Part shown: positions 26,021-37,913 of the stretch, piece by piece | Numbering within the stretch: the stretch's first letter is position 1 | Layout of the letters: every line of letters begins with the position of its first letter | NCBI RefSeq assembly: GCF_002234675.1 | Contig: NC_019866.2 | Coordinates: 7,903,261-7,967,260, forward strand | DNA length: 64,000 nt | Source: Oryzias latipes | Taxonomy: Eukaryota; Chordata; Actinopteri; Beloniformes; Adrianichthyidae | Direction: 5' to 3' | Translations under genes and position numbers: made by a program | The notes under the pieces: generated by a model | Told to the model about the DNA's origin: nothing | Databases searched by the model: none | Seen by the model: the letters and a program-made list of their open reading frames with translations, nothing else

Positions 26021-27136
26021 GTAGGACCTTAAACAAATCTATGAAGACTCTTATTCATCCAGGATTTTTTTATTTGCAGAAAACGTTGTTAAAAGGGTAA
26101 TCAGGTCTTAGTTTTTTTGAGTTAAAGACATTTATTCAAGAGATTTGAAGTTTTAAAAGAGTTTCAGCTCAAGGGTGTAAAATAAGTTTACACTTTGTGA
26201 CTTTAAATATCACAAAAGTTTTTTTAAAACTGTATTTTACAGCAAATTATTGTAAAAACATTTAATTAGATGAAGTTATGTATATATGTATAATCATACA
26301 CTTTATCTGTTTTGTACACTAAACTGAAGTCTCAAATCTTGCAGTATTAATTCTTGATTTTCCTCCATTCAACTGTTAGGAGAGGAGTTAGGAGAAGTTT
26401 TATTTACTTGTAGCTTTTTCTCACACTCAAATGCAGACTTTTTAAAACAACCTTTTGCTGACAGTTGCTGAATGTTCCCAATTCATAGTCAATGCATCAT
26501 CCACAATTCACAAAAGTGGGAATTTTTCTGAGAACAAGAAGTTTTCTGATTGTTGCTTGGACCAGACCAGCAGCAGCTCTCGCTTCTCCTCTGAGAACGT
26601 CACCAGTGGAGAAATCCTGCTTTGGATCTGCGAGGAGCAGCTGGCGTGTTATGTAATGCAAGCGCCTCATTGTTCAACATGCACTTCTCCAGCGTACGCG
26701 CTCTGCTATGCAATCTGGGACGTGTTATGTCCTTGAAGGTGTTCAACCCTCTCACCAAGCATGGGAACAGGGATGTGCAGCTGGTGATTGCAACGCGCCG
26801 CTAAACTGTTTTACACACATGATGAAATCAGGCATGTTTTAATGCATTTGGTTCAAGTGGGCGGCGGGGCGTTTAGAGGCAGCTAAACACATACAGGGTT
26901 CTGGCAGCTCAAAAGGATAGACATGACAAAACTATTGAAACGGGAAATGGAAATTTTTTCTATCCCCTATCATAGGACAAAAAACAAAAACAAAAAGTAA
27001 AAGTATAAATAAAAGCTGAAGTCAAAGAAGATGAGAACGATCTTTTTTTTTTTTCCTCTAAGAAAATAGTTTTTTTGTTTCTTTTTCACTGTATTTTAAA
27101 AAAAATAGTTTTTTCTTAGTTTAACAAACACCAGGA
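26021..27136. other. Non-coding DNA
   Basis: AT-rich, with short frames at 26455-26804 that show no family resemblance. No gene supported. Confidence 0.45.
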
Positions 27137-27645
27137 TGTACTTCCTGCGAAGGCTGGCATCTTTTAACATCTCCAACAAGCTTCTCAGTATATTTTATCA
27201 AACAGTCATCGAAAGTGCTCTGCTGTACGCTGTGGTGTGCTGGTGCAGCACAAGCAAGAAAAACCTGACCCGGTTAAATAAGATCATCAGGAGGGCTAGC
27301 TCTGTTATGGGACTGAAGCTGGCCATAGTGGAGGATGTGGCCGAACAACGGACATTAGCCAGACTTCGGGCAATCATGGACAATGTGACACACCCTCTGC
27401 CTGAGGCCTTCAGTAAGATGAAGAGTAGTTTCAGCAGCAGACTTTAGTGCTGACGCTGCACCACAGACAGACTTATAAAGTATTTTGTCCCACGAGCCAT
27501 CAGACTGCATTTTGGTGATTTTTTGCTTCTATCTTTTTATCCTTTTATCTTTTTATCTATTTATTGTGTTTTTATTTGTTTTAGGAAGGATTGTGTTTTT
27601 AAGTGTGCAGCTGGCCACTTAAAATTTCCTTCGGGATCATTAAAG

Positions 27646-27646
<1 letters not shown>
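27137..27646 (+). mobile_element. 5'-truncated L2-clade LINE: end of ORF2 and 3' UTR
   Basis: Translates to YFLRRLASFNISNKLLSIFY, then SALLYAVVCW, RLNKIIRRASSVMGL and MDNVTHPLPE, a recognisable C-terminal reverse-transcriptase-polyprotein tail of fish L2 elements. Stops interrupt the last residues (after SSFSSRL), but RCTTDRL and [10 protein letters not shown] continue downstream, so it is dead. The 3' UTR ends AATTTCCTTCGGGATCATTA before an ATCT tail, the usual L2 ending. Confidence 0.85.
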
Positions 27647-27735
<89 letters not shown>

Positions 27736-27847
27736 CATCCATCCATCCATCCATCCATCCATCCATCCATCCATCCATCCATCCATCCATCCATCCATCC
27801 ATCCATCCATCCATCCATCCATCCATCCATCCATCCATCCATCCATT
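27647..27847. repeat. Compound microsatellite (ATCT)22 then (ATCC)28
   Basis: A long ATCT array switches to a long ATCC array near 27733. It follows directly on the L2 3' end, so the first array probably grew from the LINE tail. Open frames across it are artefacts of the repeat. Confidence 0.97.
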
Positions 27848-30335
27848 TGTTCGCATTAAGAACACACAAGAAGTAAAATAACATGGTGACCATCTTAAAG
27901 ATTCTTTCTTGCGTTTTTTTTTTATCAAGTAAAACATTTGGCTGTTCAGTGATAATAAATATAAAGTTCAATCTTTTCTGTTTTCTTTTGCTTGACCGGT
28001 GTGTCTGGAGTGGCTTGCAGATGTGTTTGATTCATTTGAAAACTTAGGAGCTAAAACAAAGAATATGGACAAGAAAGTCTGAAAATTTGATTTGTATGAG
28101 CCAGTTTATCACTTTGTTTATGCCGTGATTTTATGAATCATTAAATAAAAAACTTTATTGGCACTGGTTTACCTGTATAGGGTCATGGGAGGCAAGGGAA
28201 GGCACATTTTGGACAGGTCATCAGAGGGCGCAATGCATGAACTCCAAAATTCAACCATATACATTTTACAAAGGTTGGTAAAGGAGAACAATAAAGCCTT
28301 GAATATTATTTAAGTATCTTAGTGTCACATTTCCTAATCTCCCAGCTAAAACCATTGATTTGTGGGTCAACACTAAAGAACTTGACTGGCATCATTAATG
28401 CTCGCTAATCCTCTAAATGACCCCGTTCTGACTCAGTTCTGAGGCGCTTGAGAAAAATGTCGAAAATAATTAAAAAAGAACGATTCCGTTGCAGTCGCAG
28501 ATATAAACATCAATCATGTGATGATAAATATTACAGTCAAGTGAGACTGAAATGACCCGCGTCTGCGCGAGCCCTGATAAGTCTCCCCAAACATATCTCG
28601 TCCTTCAGCCGAATGTCAGACTGAACCTGTTTCAGAGACAAAAGAAGCGGTGATTAAATTCCTGCCTTCAGCCATGGAGAACTTCAAAACTCCAGAGGAT
28701 AACACAAGTCAAGGTCAGCGCATTCACATTCCAAAGCATGACTCTTTGGGTCGGTTTGCCTGCTATGGAGTCCACTGCAAAAAAATATTTATATCTGCCA
28801 ACGATGAAGGCATGAGAACGCCAAAGGAGGATGGCTTGGAAAAGTATCAACGCTGTGGACCTTAATCAGTTCTAATGACATTCGAAAGGATTAAACTCAG
28901 TGACCTGCTGACTGTTTATTAAACTGCAAGCTTACACGGCAGTATGGTCTTAACTATGATTCATTATTGTCACTGAATCCTCTATGAAAATAAAAGAGGC
29001 GCCTGAGGAGGCTGCTGGATAGCAGCCACACTAAATTGCTGCAAATTGCCCCTGCATTACATGTAAAGACTTTTCGCAGAGTTCATTTTGGTCTGTTTTC
29101 TTCCCCTCGCTTTATTTTACCAGCAATTAAAAATGCATGAAAGTGATAGTTTTAAGATTCTCATGAGTCGCCTCGGGGTTTTTTAAGTTTATAAACTCCA
29201 AGCACAGTTTGATATTTTATGCATTAATGGGTTTTCTCATATCATAATTGCAGAGGTAGACTTTGGGTGCTTGCCTTAAAGTCAGAGCTGACATTTCTTA
29301 ATTTATGATGCAGTGAATCTTCTGCAGCTCTTGTAGGTTTCATATCGTCTCTCACAGCAAAAGCTAAGAAAACTCTTGAGGGCATTTTTGCTCTCTAAAG
29401 GTTAAGATCTGTCATATTTTGGTCAGAAATGTGCAGAAAGGAATGTAAAACATTTTCCATTTGCTACAAAATGAAGCAATAAAAATCATTTAGTTTAATA
29501 GTGGTTAAAAAAAGGAAAACATTTGTTTTTAGCTCAAGATTGTTGGTTTTAGTAGTAAAAATGGCAATTTAAACAAACAAAAATAGGGGAAATAAAGCGT
29601 TTTAATGTATAGGATTTAAAGGGGAAAAGACTTTAAAGGTATGTTGTGTAGGAATTTAGTGGAAATAGTGAGGAAAAACAGATTTTTCGAACACACGGGG
29701 CACACAAATAAAATAAATCCAAATTCTACAAAATATTCAAAGAAAAGTGTTGTACAAAATAAGTGGACATCACCCTTTAAACCAGCTGCTATGAGCATGA
29801 AAAACGTGTTCTAAAAACGTTCTTATGTGTCATTTTATTAATAATACCTCAACAAATTGAGTTAACTTTTGAAGAAAAAAAACATTTCACTTTCTTTAAA
29901 TATAACAAAAACGCAAAGCACTAGTGCAGCAACATGGCTCAGCTTCAGGGTGCTTGTTTAACTCATTACAGCACTGACTAATTCATTAGTCAGTTTATGA
30001 GGAGTCAAGAGCCCAAAAGAGCTTTAAACAGTCGCTGAAATTTACTGTGTACTAAAGCCTGAGAGTTATCCTTCAGTGTGGGCAATCTATAATTCATTCT
30101 GCAAGGTTCATTGTTATTCCTATGAAAAGGACACTGCATGGCAAATGTGATCGGCTCTTTTCTCTCTGTTAATTAGCAGATAGATTGGATTTTCCCTCTT
30201 TTTCTTCATTCAACTTCTTTGAAACTAGCATATTTGGCTAATTCCAGTAATGCCAAAAAGGGGAGTTATGGTAAAAATGTGTGCTTTTAAAAGCCGTGTT
30301 TTCTTTCGACTACCTCCAAATGTTTGCCTGTCAAT
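27848..30335. other. Non-coding DNA with one small repeat fragment
   Basis: No gene supported. At about 28175-28240, GGGTCATGGGAGGC and GGACAGGTCATCAGAGGGCGCA look like a decayed piece of the repeat type at 25215-25490. Confidence 0.4.
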
Positions 30336-30880
30336 CTGCGTTCACACCACCCTCTGCAAATCCCTGTTCAAGCAGCCACTTCCAATCAAAAGTCTATAAA
30401 AATGCGAGTAAATGCTCGTTTCGGGCTTCCACCTTTAAAACTCTTCCGTTTACGCATAGCTATGCAAGTTTCTACGACCGTTTTTCGGGCTCTACGTACA
30501 AAATGCGCAGCCATTGAATATGTGTAATTGAAAGCAGTTGAGCTTTGGCCAATCAGAGACTCGAACTTGATAGTGACGAATGGCGTCCCTTTTAAGTCAC
30601 GGAGGTGCCAACAGTTTGACAATCGATCAAGGAGAAGAAATAATAATTGAGGCTGGTGCTCAGCCGAAATAATTTGACACCAAATTTTTAATTCTGTAGA
30701 GATGTCAAAAAAAAAAAAAAAGTCTGGAGCAAGAAGAAGAGATTTGCACTGCTTCGACGATTCACCCCAAGTATCTTCCAACTGCAGATGGCAGACATGC
30801 GCTAGTAAACAGTAGAAAAACAAAAGAAGAAGAAACCCCTCCCTGCATGTCCAGTGTGAACACCATGGGCTATTAGGAAC
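30336..30880 (+). mobile_element. MITE family D, copy 2
   Basis: The left end GCGTTCACACCACCC and the inverted right end GTGTTCACACTGGACA suggest terminal inverted repeats. The interior aligns with 14100-14480. Contains an A15 run at 30707-30721. Non-coding. Confidence 0.6.
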
Positions 30881-30899
30881 GCACAATTAGCTCATAATT

Positions 30900-31215
30900 G
30901 GGCATGTGTCACATGCCCAATGTGTCCATAGCTTCAGGGGTCAGTTGGATCCTCTCCCTCTGGGTCAGCTGCTGTTCAAACGTTGCAGCTCTACATGGGA
31001 CCTACATCGCCACTTCGACGTGGTGAGGCTGGTCCCCGCCTGTGATGCTGCTTTTGGCTGGCCATGCAGCTCTTTACAGAAAGGGAGGTCACAAATATTA
31101 GCGTTTCCAACAACCAACTTTATATCATGTATTTTATTTGTTTTGTTTTAGTGTAAAGCACTCTGTCATCTGTTTTTATAAACAGATAAAAAGTTTGATT
31201 TAAATTGATTTGATT
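30900..31215 (+). repeat. Probable retroposon 3' tail
   Basis: The end reads GTGTAAAGCACTCTGTCATC and then ATAAAAAGTTTGATTTAAATT, resembling the GTAAAGCACTTTG...AAGTTTGATTTGATTT tail of fish retroposons. Upstream coding content is not recognisable. Confidence 0.4.
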
Positions 31216-33078
31216 CAGGAGTCAAAAACCTCCACATGTGAGAAACACTCTAATTCTTTGTTCATTTTAATTCTTCCTTTAATCTAGTTTTGAGCCGTTT
31301 GCACAACGTTCTCTGTTGTAGCAACACTGCTCCCTTTCAAAAAGCCCAAAACAGAAAAGCAAAGAAGCATTTCATCTCTACTCCACATGGTTCTGGTTTT
31401 TATATGGAAATATAAGAGGATGAACATTTTCAACATTCTCATTTATTCTTGTTTTGGAGCCAAAAACATTAGAAAGCTCAATTTTCTTGATATTTTCAAA
31501 CAAACATTTTCCAGACAGAGACGTGTGATAAATTTCTAAGGTTGCAAACGTCCTGACCATTTCATTTCAGTTTGGATAATGCAGCCGCCACATACACTAT
31601 GAAAAATACTTCTTTAGACCTTTGTGCTCAGCTATCAGCTGCTGTCAGCTCACGCCGATCCTCCGCATTGTGGGGAGGAAAAGAAATAAAAACACATGAC
31701 AAAGTGCTACCTTTACAGATGTGACAGGCAATAAAGAATCCCAGGCCGAGCTTAACAAATACATTACAGCATTTCCCAACACCCAGGGACATATTAGTGC
31801 AGTTGGAGAATATTCATTCATAAATAAATGATGGTGAAACAGCTTATTGGGGCATCTGGCGCTGGATTGGTATTAGCGGCTGTGCTCATGAAACCATGCA
31901 TCATGATAAACAGGATTCATGAGCACTGGGCCTCCTTAAAATATGCTTTGCTCGAGTCTTTTGTTCTATGCACACCACGAATGGTCACATTTTTATCCTA
32001 TACCATAGAAATGGTTTTTAGGGTGGAAATGGATATTAAGCTTCAATTTAGACAAGAAAAACAGATTCCTTTGATGTGATCTTCAAGTTGTCAAACTCAC
32101 TGGTTGGCAATCTCAGAGAAAAACAAGTGGAAACGTGAAAAAAGAGCCATGTGGATACTATTTATCTTTTAAAATGATCTTCTTAAGATAATAATTTAAT
32201 GTATGTGTGACATCACGATAAGAAAAGGACCTTAATGGCAGTTCTTAGATGGCTATTACGATTTTTTGTAACATTGGTGCTGATGGATGTGAGCATCACT
32301 CTGCTGCAGAAAGAGGGAGCTGAATATCCCTGACCTAATACAATGTCTTGGCACAGAGTGACTGAGTGCCTCTATTCTTTAAAGTTGGAAAACATTAAGT
32401 ACTGAGACTTACAGTGCGTGCTGTGAGCTGGAATCTAACCGAGCTGGGAGGACTAATCCCGCCTGCAGCAGTGCAGCAGGTGGCAGCTAAAGGGGAAGCT
32501 TTTAAAGGTGTACATAGAAAGACCTGCTCCTGGAATTTCAGGTTAATATGAAGGCATCTCACCAGTTTGTTTTCAGGGCAGAGGCAGCAGTAATCTTAGT
32601 TTTCTGCACAACATAAGAACAGTTTCTTTGCCTGCAAGTACAGTTGGGATGTAATTAGCAGGAGTTTGAGTAGATGACCAGCCAAAGGATCAAAGCTCAC
32701 TCAGTTCCAAAACTCCAATAGTAACACTTGAAAAAGAAGCATGTTGTCAAAGATAGAGCTTAAAGTCGGACTTTTTCTTTGGTTTGTCCCCCATGATGTC
32801 AAATGAGACAACAAATTAAAAAAAAAAAAGTGGGACTTCACTTTTTGAATGAAAACTGCATGTTGTGTGTTTATCCCAGTTAACTACCTTGTTTGAAGAA
32901 ACTCCTCAAACATGAGCACCCATAAGTGGTTGCTGTGGCAACACAAACGCTGAATGGAATCATATTTTATGTTGTCTTTCTCTTGTTTTTCTTTTTTGTC
33001 ATTTATAGCTTTCATGATGAAGCAGAAAATTACTATAACTAAATATATATATTTTTTAAGTTTTAATGCACCAACTTG
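31216..33078. other. Non-coding DNA
   Basis: No gene supported. The segment 31690-31960 has balanced composition, homeodomain-type TAAT/ATTA cores and repeat-free sequence, so may be regulatory; not shown. Confidence 0.4.
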
Positions 33079-33629
33079 TTTACTATGGAGCCCTGGACAT
33101 GACATTCAAAAATAAATTTATTTAGAATAATAACTTATGGCCAAACTTAATATTTTTTATGCACAAATTAGTTTTTGTCACAACAAAAACTACTTTTATT
33201 TAATTTTATTATACACAAATCTGTGTTTTGTGCACCAATTAATATTTTGTGTGCACAAACTGGTATTTGTGGGCACACATTTTAATTTTGTGCTCACAAA
33301 TTATGCATAAAATGTGATATTGTGCACACAAATAAGTATTTTGTGAACTCAAATTAGAATTCTTTAGAACAAATTATTATTTTTGGACCACAAAGTAATT
33401 GTAGGACTATAAAGTAATAATACTAATTTGAGTTCCAAAAATATTAATCTGTGAGCAGAATTTGCAAAAATACGAATTTCTGCCCAAAAAATACTAATTT
33501 GTGTAAAAAAAATACTACCACAATGCCAATTAGTGGCCTTGACATATAAATTGTTTGCACAAAATACTAATTTGTGAATTTCTGGGCACACATTTTTTAT
33601 GTCAAAGTCCAGGGCTTTGTAGTTTACTA
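33079..33629. mobile_element. Terminal-inverted-repeat element with internal mirrored minisatellite
   Basis: The left end TTTACTATGGAGCCCTGGAC and the inverted right end TAAACTACAAAGCCCTGGAC pair as inverted repeats. The interior is a degenerate tandem of a 25-30 bp unit: the left half reads TTTGTGCACAAATTA-like, the right half reads the inverse (AATACTAATTTGTG). Non-coding. A related fragment is at 35540-35690. Confidence 0.65.
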
Positions 33630-35539
33630 TATTGTCTGGTTATTTTTTTTTTTTTTAAGAAAAATCAAAAATGATGTTTTTCATCATTTTTCTTTTACAA
33701 AACTTTTATTAAGTAATTATGAACACACTGAACATGTCTGCACATATAATGAGAGCTGCTTGAAGGGTCATTACACCTGTCTAATTATTCAGCTGTAAGA
33801 ACAGATGAGACGGCTGTGTGCTTCTTAAGAACTCGCTGCTGTTGTGACATCTTTTGTTCCAAGAATTCCTTTTACAATGCTCATAATGCTGCAGATGACA
33901 AATGAGAAAGAGCGGGCTCCGTGTGCATGTGTGCATGCATCTATATTAAAATCACTTCACCGTTTTGATGGCCAAGATCAAAATCTGGAGGAGTGACGCT
34001 TTATTTATCTTGAGGTGTTTGTTTTGTCTGAAAATGGCTGACAAGGAAGAAGAAGAAATGATTGCAGAGAAAAAACTCAATAAATAAAACGGGAAAAGGT
34101 GGTGGTGGTGGGGGGGTAGTAGCTACCGTTTCTCTTGAAGCCGCACCCGTCTTGAGCCACGGATGGCTCCCAAGATGGTGCTTAGAAAGGAGCCGCCAGG
34201 TACTAAGTACCATAAAGCAGTGCTGATGACGAGGCGGAGACGGGGCCTTGAGCACAAAGACCACACGCATGTGCACACACATGTGCACAGGCATGTGCGG
34301 CCGCCGCCTCCTCAGAGCCTCGGATCACTGCCCATGCTGTCCAACGAAGTTCCGTCTGGGAAAAATCTGAACCATCAATCTCCAAGCTGTCAGGCTCACT
34401 GACCCCCCCACAGGACCCCACAAAAATCCTGCAGCAGAAATCAAACAGTCAGGCCCTTCTGTAGAGAAAGTTTGATGCTTTCTTGTTCAGCTTTGAGCAT
34501 CGCTTTGTGAAGGTTGACAGGAAAAGAGAAAAACAAAAACTCTACAATGTGAATGTCACTGTATAGAGCAGCTTTTATTCCAGATTGAGCTTCAATTCTA
34601 ATTTAAAGAGCTTTTCTATATAAAAGTGAAATTTGATTTTCCTAATTCATGAACTTTACGTTTGTCTACTGAAGCTTTTTGTGAAATCCTTAAAAGATAC
34701 AACTTCCTTCGCAAAGTAAGACAAAACTTAATTGAAGACACAAAAACAGTAAACCAGTGTGCTAGTTGTCCCACTTAAAAATGAGTATTATCTGTTATGG
34801 TAACTATGGAAACTCTTCAACTGTGAGAGACAGAATGTATAAGAACCCAGGAAAACACGTATTACACAGTGTGATTTTTAAATATATAGTTGAATAATGG
34901 TGCAGAAATTAAATGATTTCACCTCAATACTTCGTAAAGCAACCCTGGTTAGTAATGACAAACATCAAATGCTTCCTGTAAAAACACTGTATAGCTGCTA
35001 TTTTGCCCCAATGCAGATCTTCTCTAGAGCTGGGATGTTTGGGGGCTGTTGCCGGGCAACCCAGACTTTCAACTCCCCTCCACAGATTTTCTTTTGGGTT
35101 GAGACCCAGAGACGGACCACTCTAGAGCCTTGGAAGGATTTCTACAAAGCCACTCTTATTCGGTCTGTAAACTGGTGTCCTTCGACAGCTCTTTGGGTCT
35201 TGATCACGCTGGAGTAATTGCAGTCTAACTGACCTCTTAAGACCCAAGCTAATATTTGAGCTAACCCTCTACATATTTGAAGTGTATCTATGATGAACTT
35301 TACAGACCACACGCATCTTCTTAAAGGGGGCAGTTGTGTCTAAAAAAAAATGTTTCGCCCCACTGCACTTATGTTTGGAAGTCATTCAGTAGTGTTGGAT
35401 TATATTTATTGTTTTAGTTCCATCTATAAATTTGAGTTAAAAAAAAACAGAATTAGCATTTTTGATGCTGATGTCAGTCTGTCATTCGATCGAAAATCAG
35501 AATAATCCATTTTGGAAAACTTAGAAGTTTCATACTGTA
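33630..35539. other. Non-coding DNA
   Basis: No gene supported. A GGTGGTGGTGGGGGGG run at 34099-34116 and GTGCACACACATGTGCAC-type repeats near 34270 are low complexity. Confidence 0.4.
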
Positions 35540-35690
35540 AAACGTTCCTAATCTGTGAGCAGAAATTTGTGCACGCAAAATGTCAATTTGCGCCCACAAA
35601 ATATGAAGTTCTGCCAAAAAAGTATTAATTTGTGTCCAAAGAATTGCTACCACAATGCCAATTAGTGGCTTCAACATACAAATTCAACAT
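35540..35690 (+). repeat. Fragment related to the 33.1-kb element
   Basis: Shares TAATCTGTGAGCAGAA, TTCTGCC, ATTAATTTGTGT and TACCACAATGCCAATTAGTG with 33447-33540, same orientation. Confidence 0.65.
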
Positions 35691-36592
35691 GCAGATTATT
35701 AGCAAAACCTATGAAGAAGATGAACACGCAGCAACTGTTTCACAGAGAGCATTTGACTGTTGTGTTGTTTTCACTGCAGGAGTTCTCCTCTCTCCATAGG
35801 GTTTTCTCTGTTTGCTGTCAGAAGTCGGGAGCGTCATTGAAATCCTTCCAGATGTTTTTAGACTTTTGAAAGTTAAAATAAATGTGCTGAGGCAAAACAG
35901 CAGGCATCTCCATTCTGTCTCCATATTCAAAAGGATAAAAAAAAAAAAAAGAAATTATTTGTTACTTTGTTTTTTTCTTCCCCGTTCCCCTAGCTTGAAG
36001 GTGTCACCATTTAATTTCTGTGGAGGACCTGAGTAACTGTGAGGCTCAGACACTCCATAATCTGTTGTTACAGACAGGTTCATGTTGACGACCTTTATCC
36101 GTGCCGGCACATACATATACCGCTGAGGGTCTCTCACCTCTCTGCTGGAACCTCTCCGTCTCTGTCTTGCTTCACTCCTTCCCCTGAATTCTAACCTCCT
36201 TTTCCTGCCATGTAAAATCAATTACTATTGATTTCTCTGCACTCTCGAGGGCTGAGTCAAAAGAAGGGACAAAGAAGATAAAACCGCGGGAAGATTTCCA
36301 AAGGAGCTCCACGGGGCTCTGCTCACATCACCAGAGGAGGCTGGTTCGACAATGAGAACCAAGTGGCACCTGCTGCTCACCTGGAAGCTTAAGATGATGC
36401 ACAAGAAGGTTTCCAGTAAAACGCATTGAAAATCCAGTTGTGAGGTGTTATTTGTTGGCAAAACTATGTTTCGTTAAAAAAGTGTAAATCGTTGGTTTTA
36501 AAGATTGAAAGTTGACACAGAGTAGCATAACTAAGAGGATTTTTTTTATATATATTTTTAAGTTTTTAGGTAAAATAAGATATTCAACATTT

Positions 36593-37016
36593 TAAATACC
36601 TGAATACTGAACAGTGCAGGTAGAGTTTTCCAGATTCCTTGTAAGATAATCAAGTGTAAATTAAATGTGTAAAAACAAGTAAACAAGAATGAATGTCAAA
36701 TCCATTACATTTTGGTTTCATAAAGTTCAGCCCACTGTTGTTTTTTCACATCTAAATAATACATTATTAGAACACTTTACTGTTCCACACTACATGGTCA
36801 CATGTCTTTGCATAATTCAAAATGTTTCCAAAAACTGGACTGAAATGATGACTTGATCATTTTTTGCTGCCATCACTATTTGTGTTCACTATGATACATG
36901 CACTTATTAGTGTAATAAACCTAGAGTGACTGAATCCAAATGGTCTCTTCAGATATCAATTTAATTGACTTATTGAATGACTAAACATCGATTTGTCGAT
37001 TAATCGTTACATCCCT
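36593..37016 (-). mobile_element. MITE family G, left part
   Basis: Read on the minus strand it starts AGGGATGTAACGATTAATCG and its inner part (36600-36700) matches 10870-10980. It therefore carries the terminus that the 10.9-kb copy lacks. Confidence 0.55.
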
Positions 37017-37907
37017 ACACAAGAACTTGATTTTTTTAATAGTATTTTTTCAAAATAACTTATCAAAATCTGAAAAGAATTTTTTAGAACACAAAAACAG
37101 AACATTTCAGTCAACACATTCTGATTCAGTCTTTCATTGCAACATAATTATTTGCATGAAGCTTTTTAAAAAGGGATTTAACTTCCCTCAGAATACTGCT
37201 CTCCACTCTCCTCTTATTTGAATTGCAAACACAACTTACCAGTTTATTAACTTAATTTTAGGAAAAAAATGTATCCTTCCTTTTTTTTTTTTGTTAATCC
37301 ACAAACATATAAACGTCTTCATTAAAAATTCATGCAAATGTTCACCATATTTCTAGTGTATTGGCTTCTAATAATCCCCTAATAATAGCTCAGCTCAGAC
37401 TGACTTGCATCTGCACATCCTCACACCTCTGTTTTGTGTGGCCATGAAAAGCCTGAAATAATAGGTCTTCCAGAAATGCAGGATCTCTCATGTCTTGCAC
37501 AGCGTTGAGATCTCAGATAACGGCCTCTGCTGCAGGAAGACAATGAGCAGAGGATTTGTTTGCTTGTTCACCTGGGTGAGCAAACACAACCGACTCTGAA
37601 CAGAATGAAAAAGAGAAATTTATCTCAACATTAAAACACAGAACCATCAAATTCATAGCTGCCCAGACGTGAGAAGAAGCAGTTTTGTGGCTGAAAGCTT
37701 TACATGCTTCTGGAAAACTGAAACCTAACGATAAACCTAGTTGTATCACAATGTTTTTGCTAATAGATTTATTTTTTAAAATAACCAAAACCTCTTTTCA
37801 CAGAAATACACTTTGAATTTCTTTAAGGAAAGCGCCCTCTACTGGAAAAACAAGCACAACACACACAAAAAAATCAGCCTTGGATGGACAGGATTGTAAT
37901 CAGGGCT
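37017..37907. other. Non-coding DNA downstream of usp31
   Basis: AT-rich, no gene or recognised repeat. Confidence 0.4.
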
Positions 37908-37913
37908 TTTATT
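37908..37913 (-). terminator. Candidate poly(A) signal AATAAA for usp31
   Basis: Minus-strand AATAAA, followed about 15-20 nt downstream by a CA dinucleotide and then a T/G/C-rich stretch. It is the most distal good candidate before repeat-poor intergenic DNA. Not unique: other AATAAA sites lie closer to the stop. Confidence 0.3.

Noticed and set aside
27137..27447. The 103-codon frame as a functional gene
   Set aside because: It is the C-terminal end of a 5'-truncated L2 LINE with stops just after it.
27647..27847. CRISPR-like array
   Set aside because: Uninterrupted tetranucleotide repeats without spacers in a vertebrate genome; a microsatellite.
27523..27971. SIYL, HPSI and WMDG repeat open frames on both strands
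   Set aside because: Translation of the ATCT/ATCC microsatellite; not proteins.
30386..30886. 166-codon minus-strand frame
   Set aside because: Covers MITE family D copy 2 including a poly(A) run that reads as Phe; no domain.
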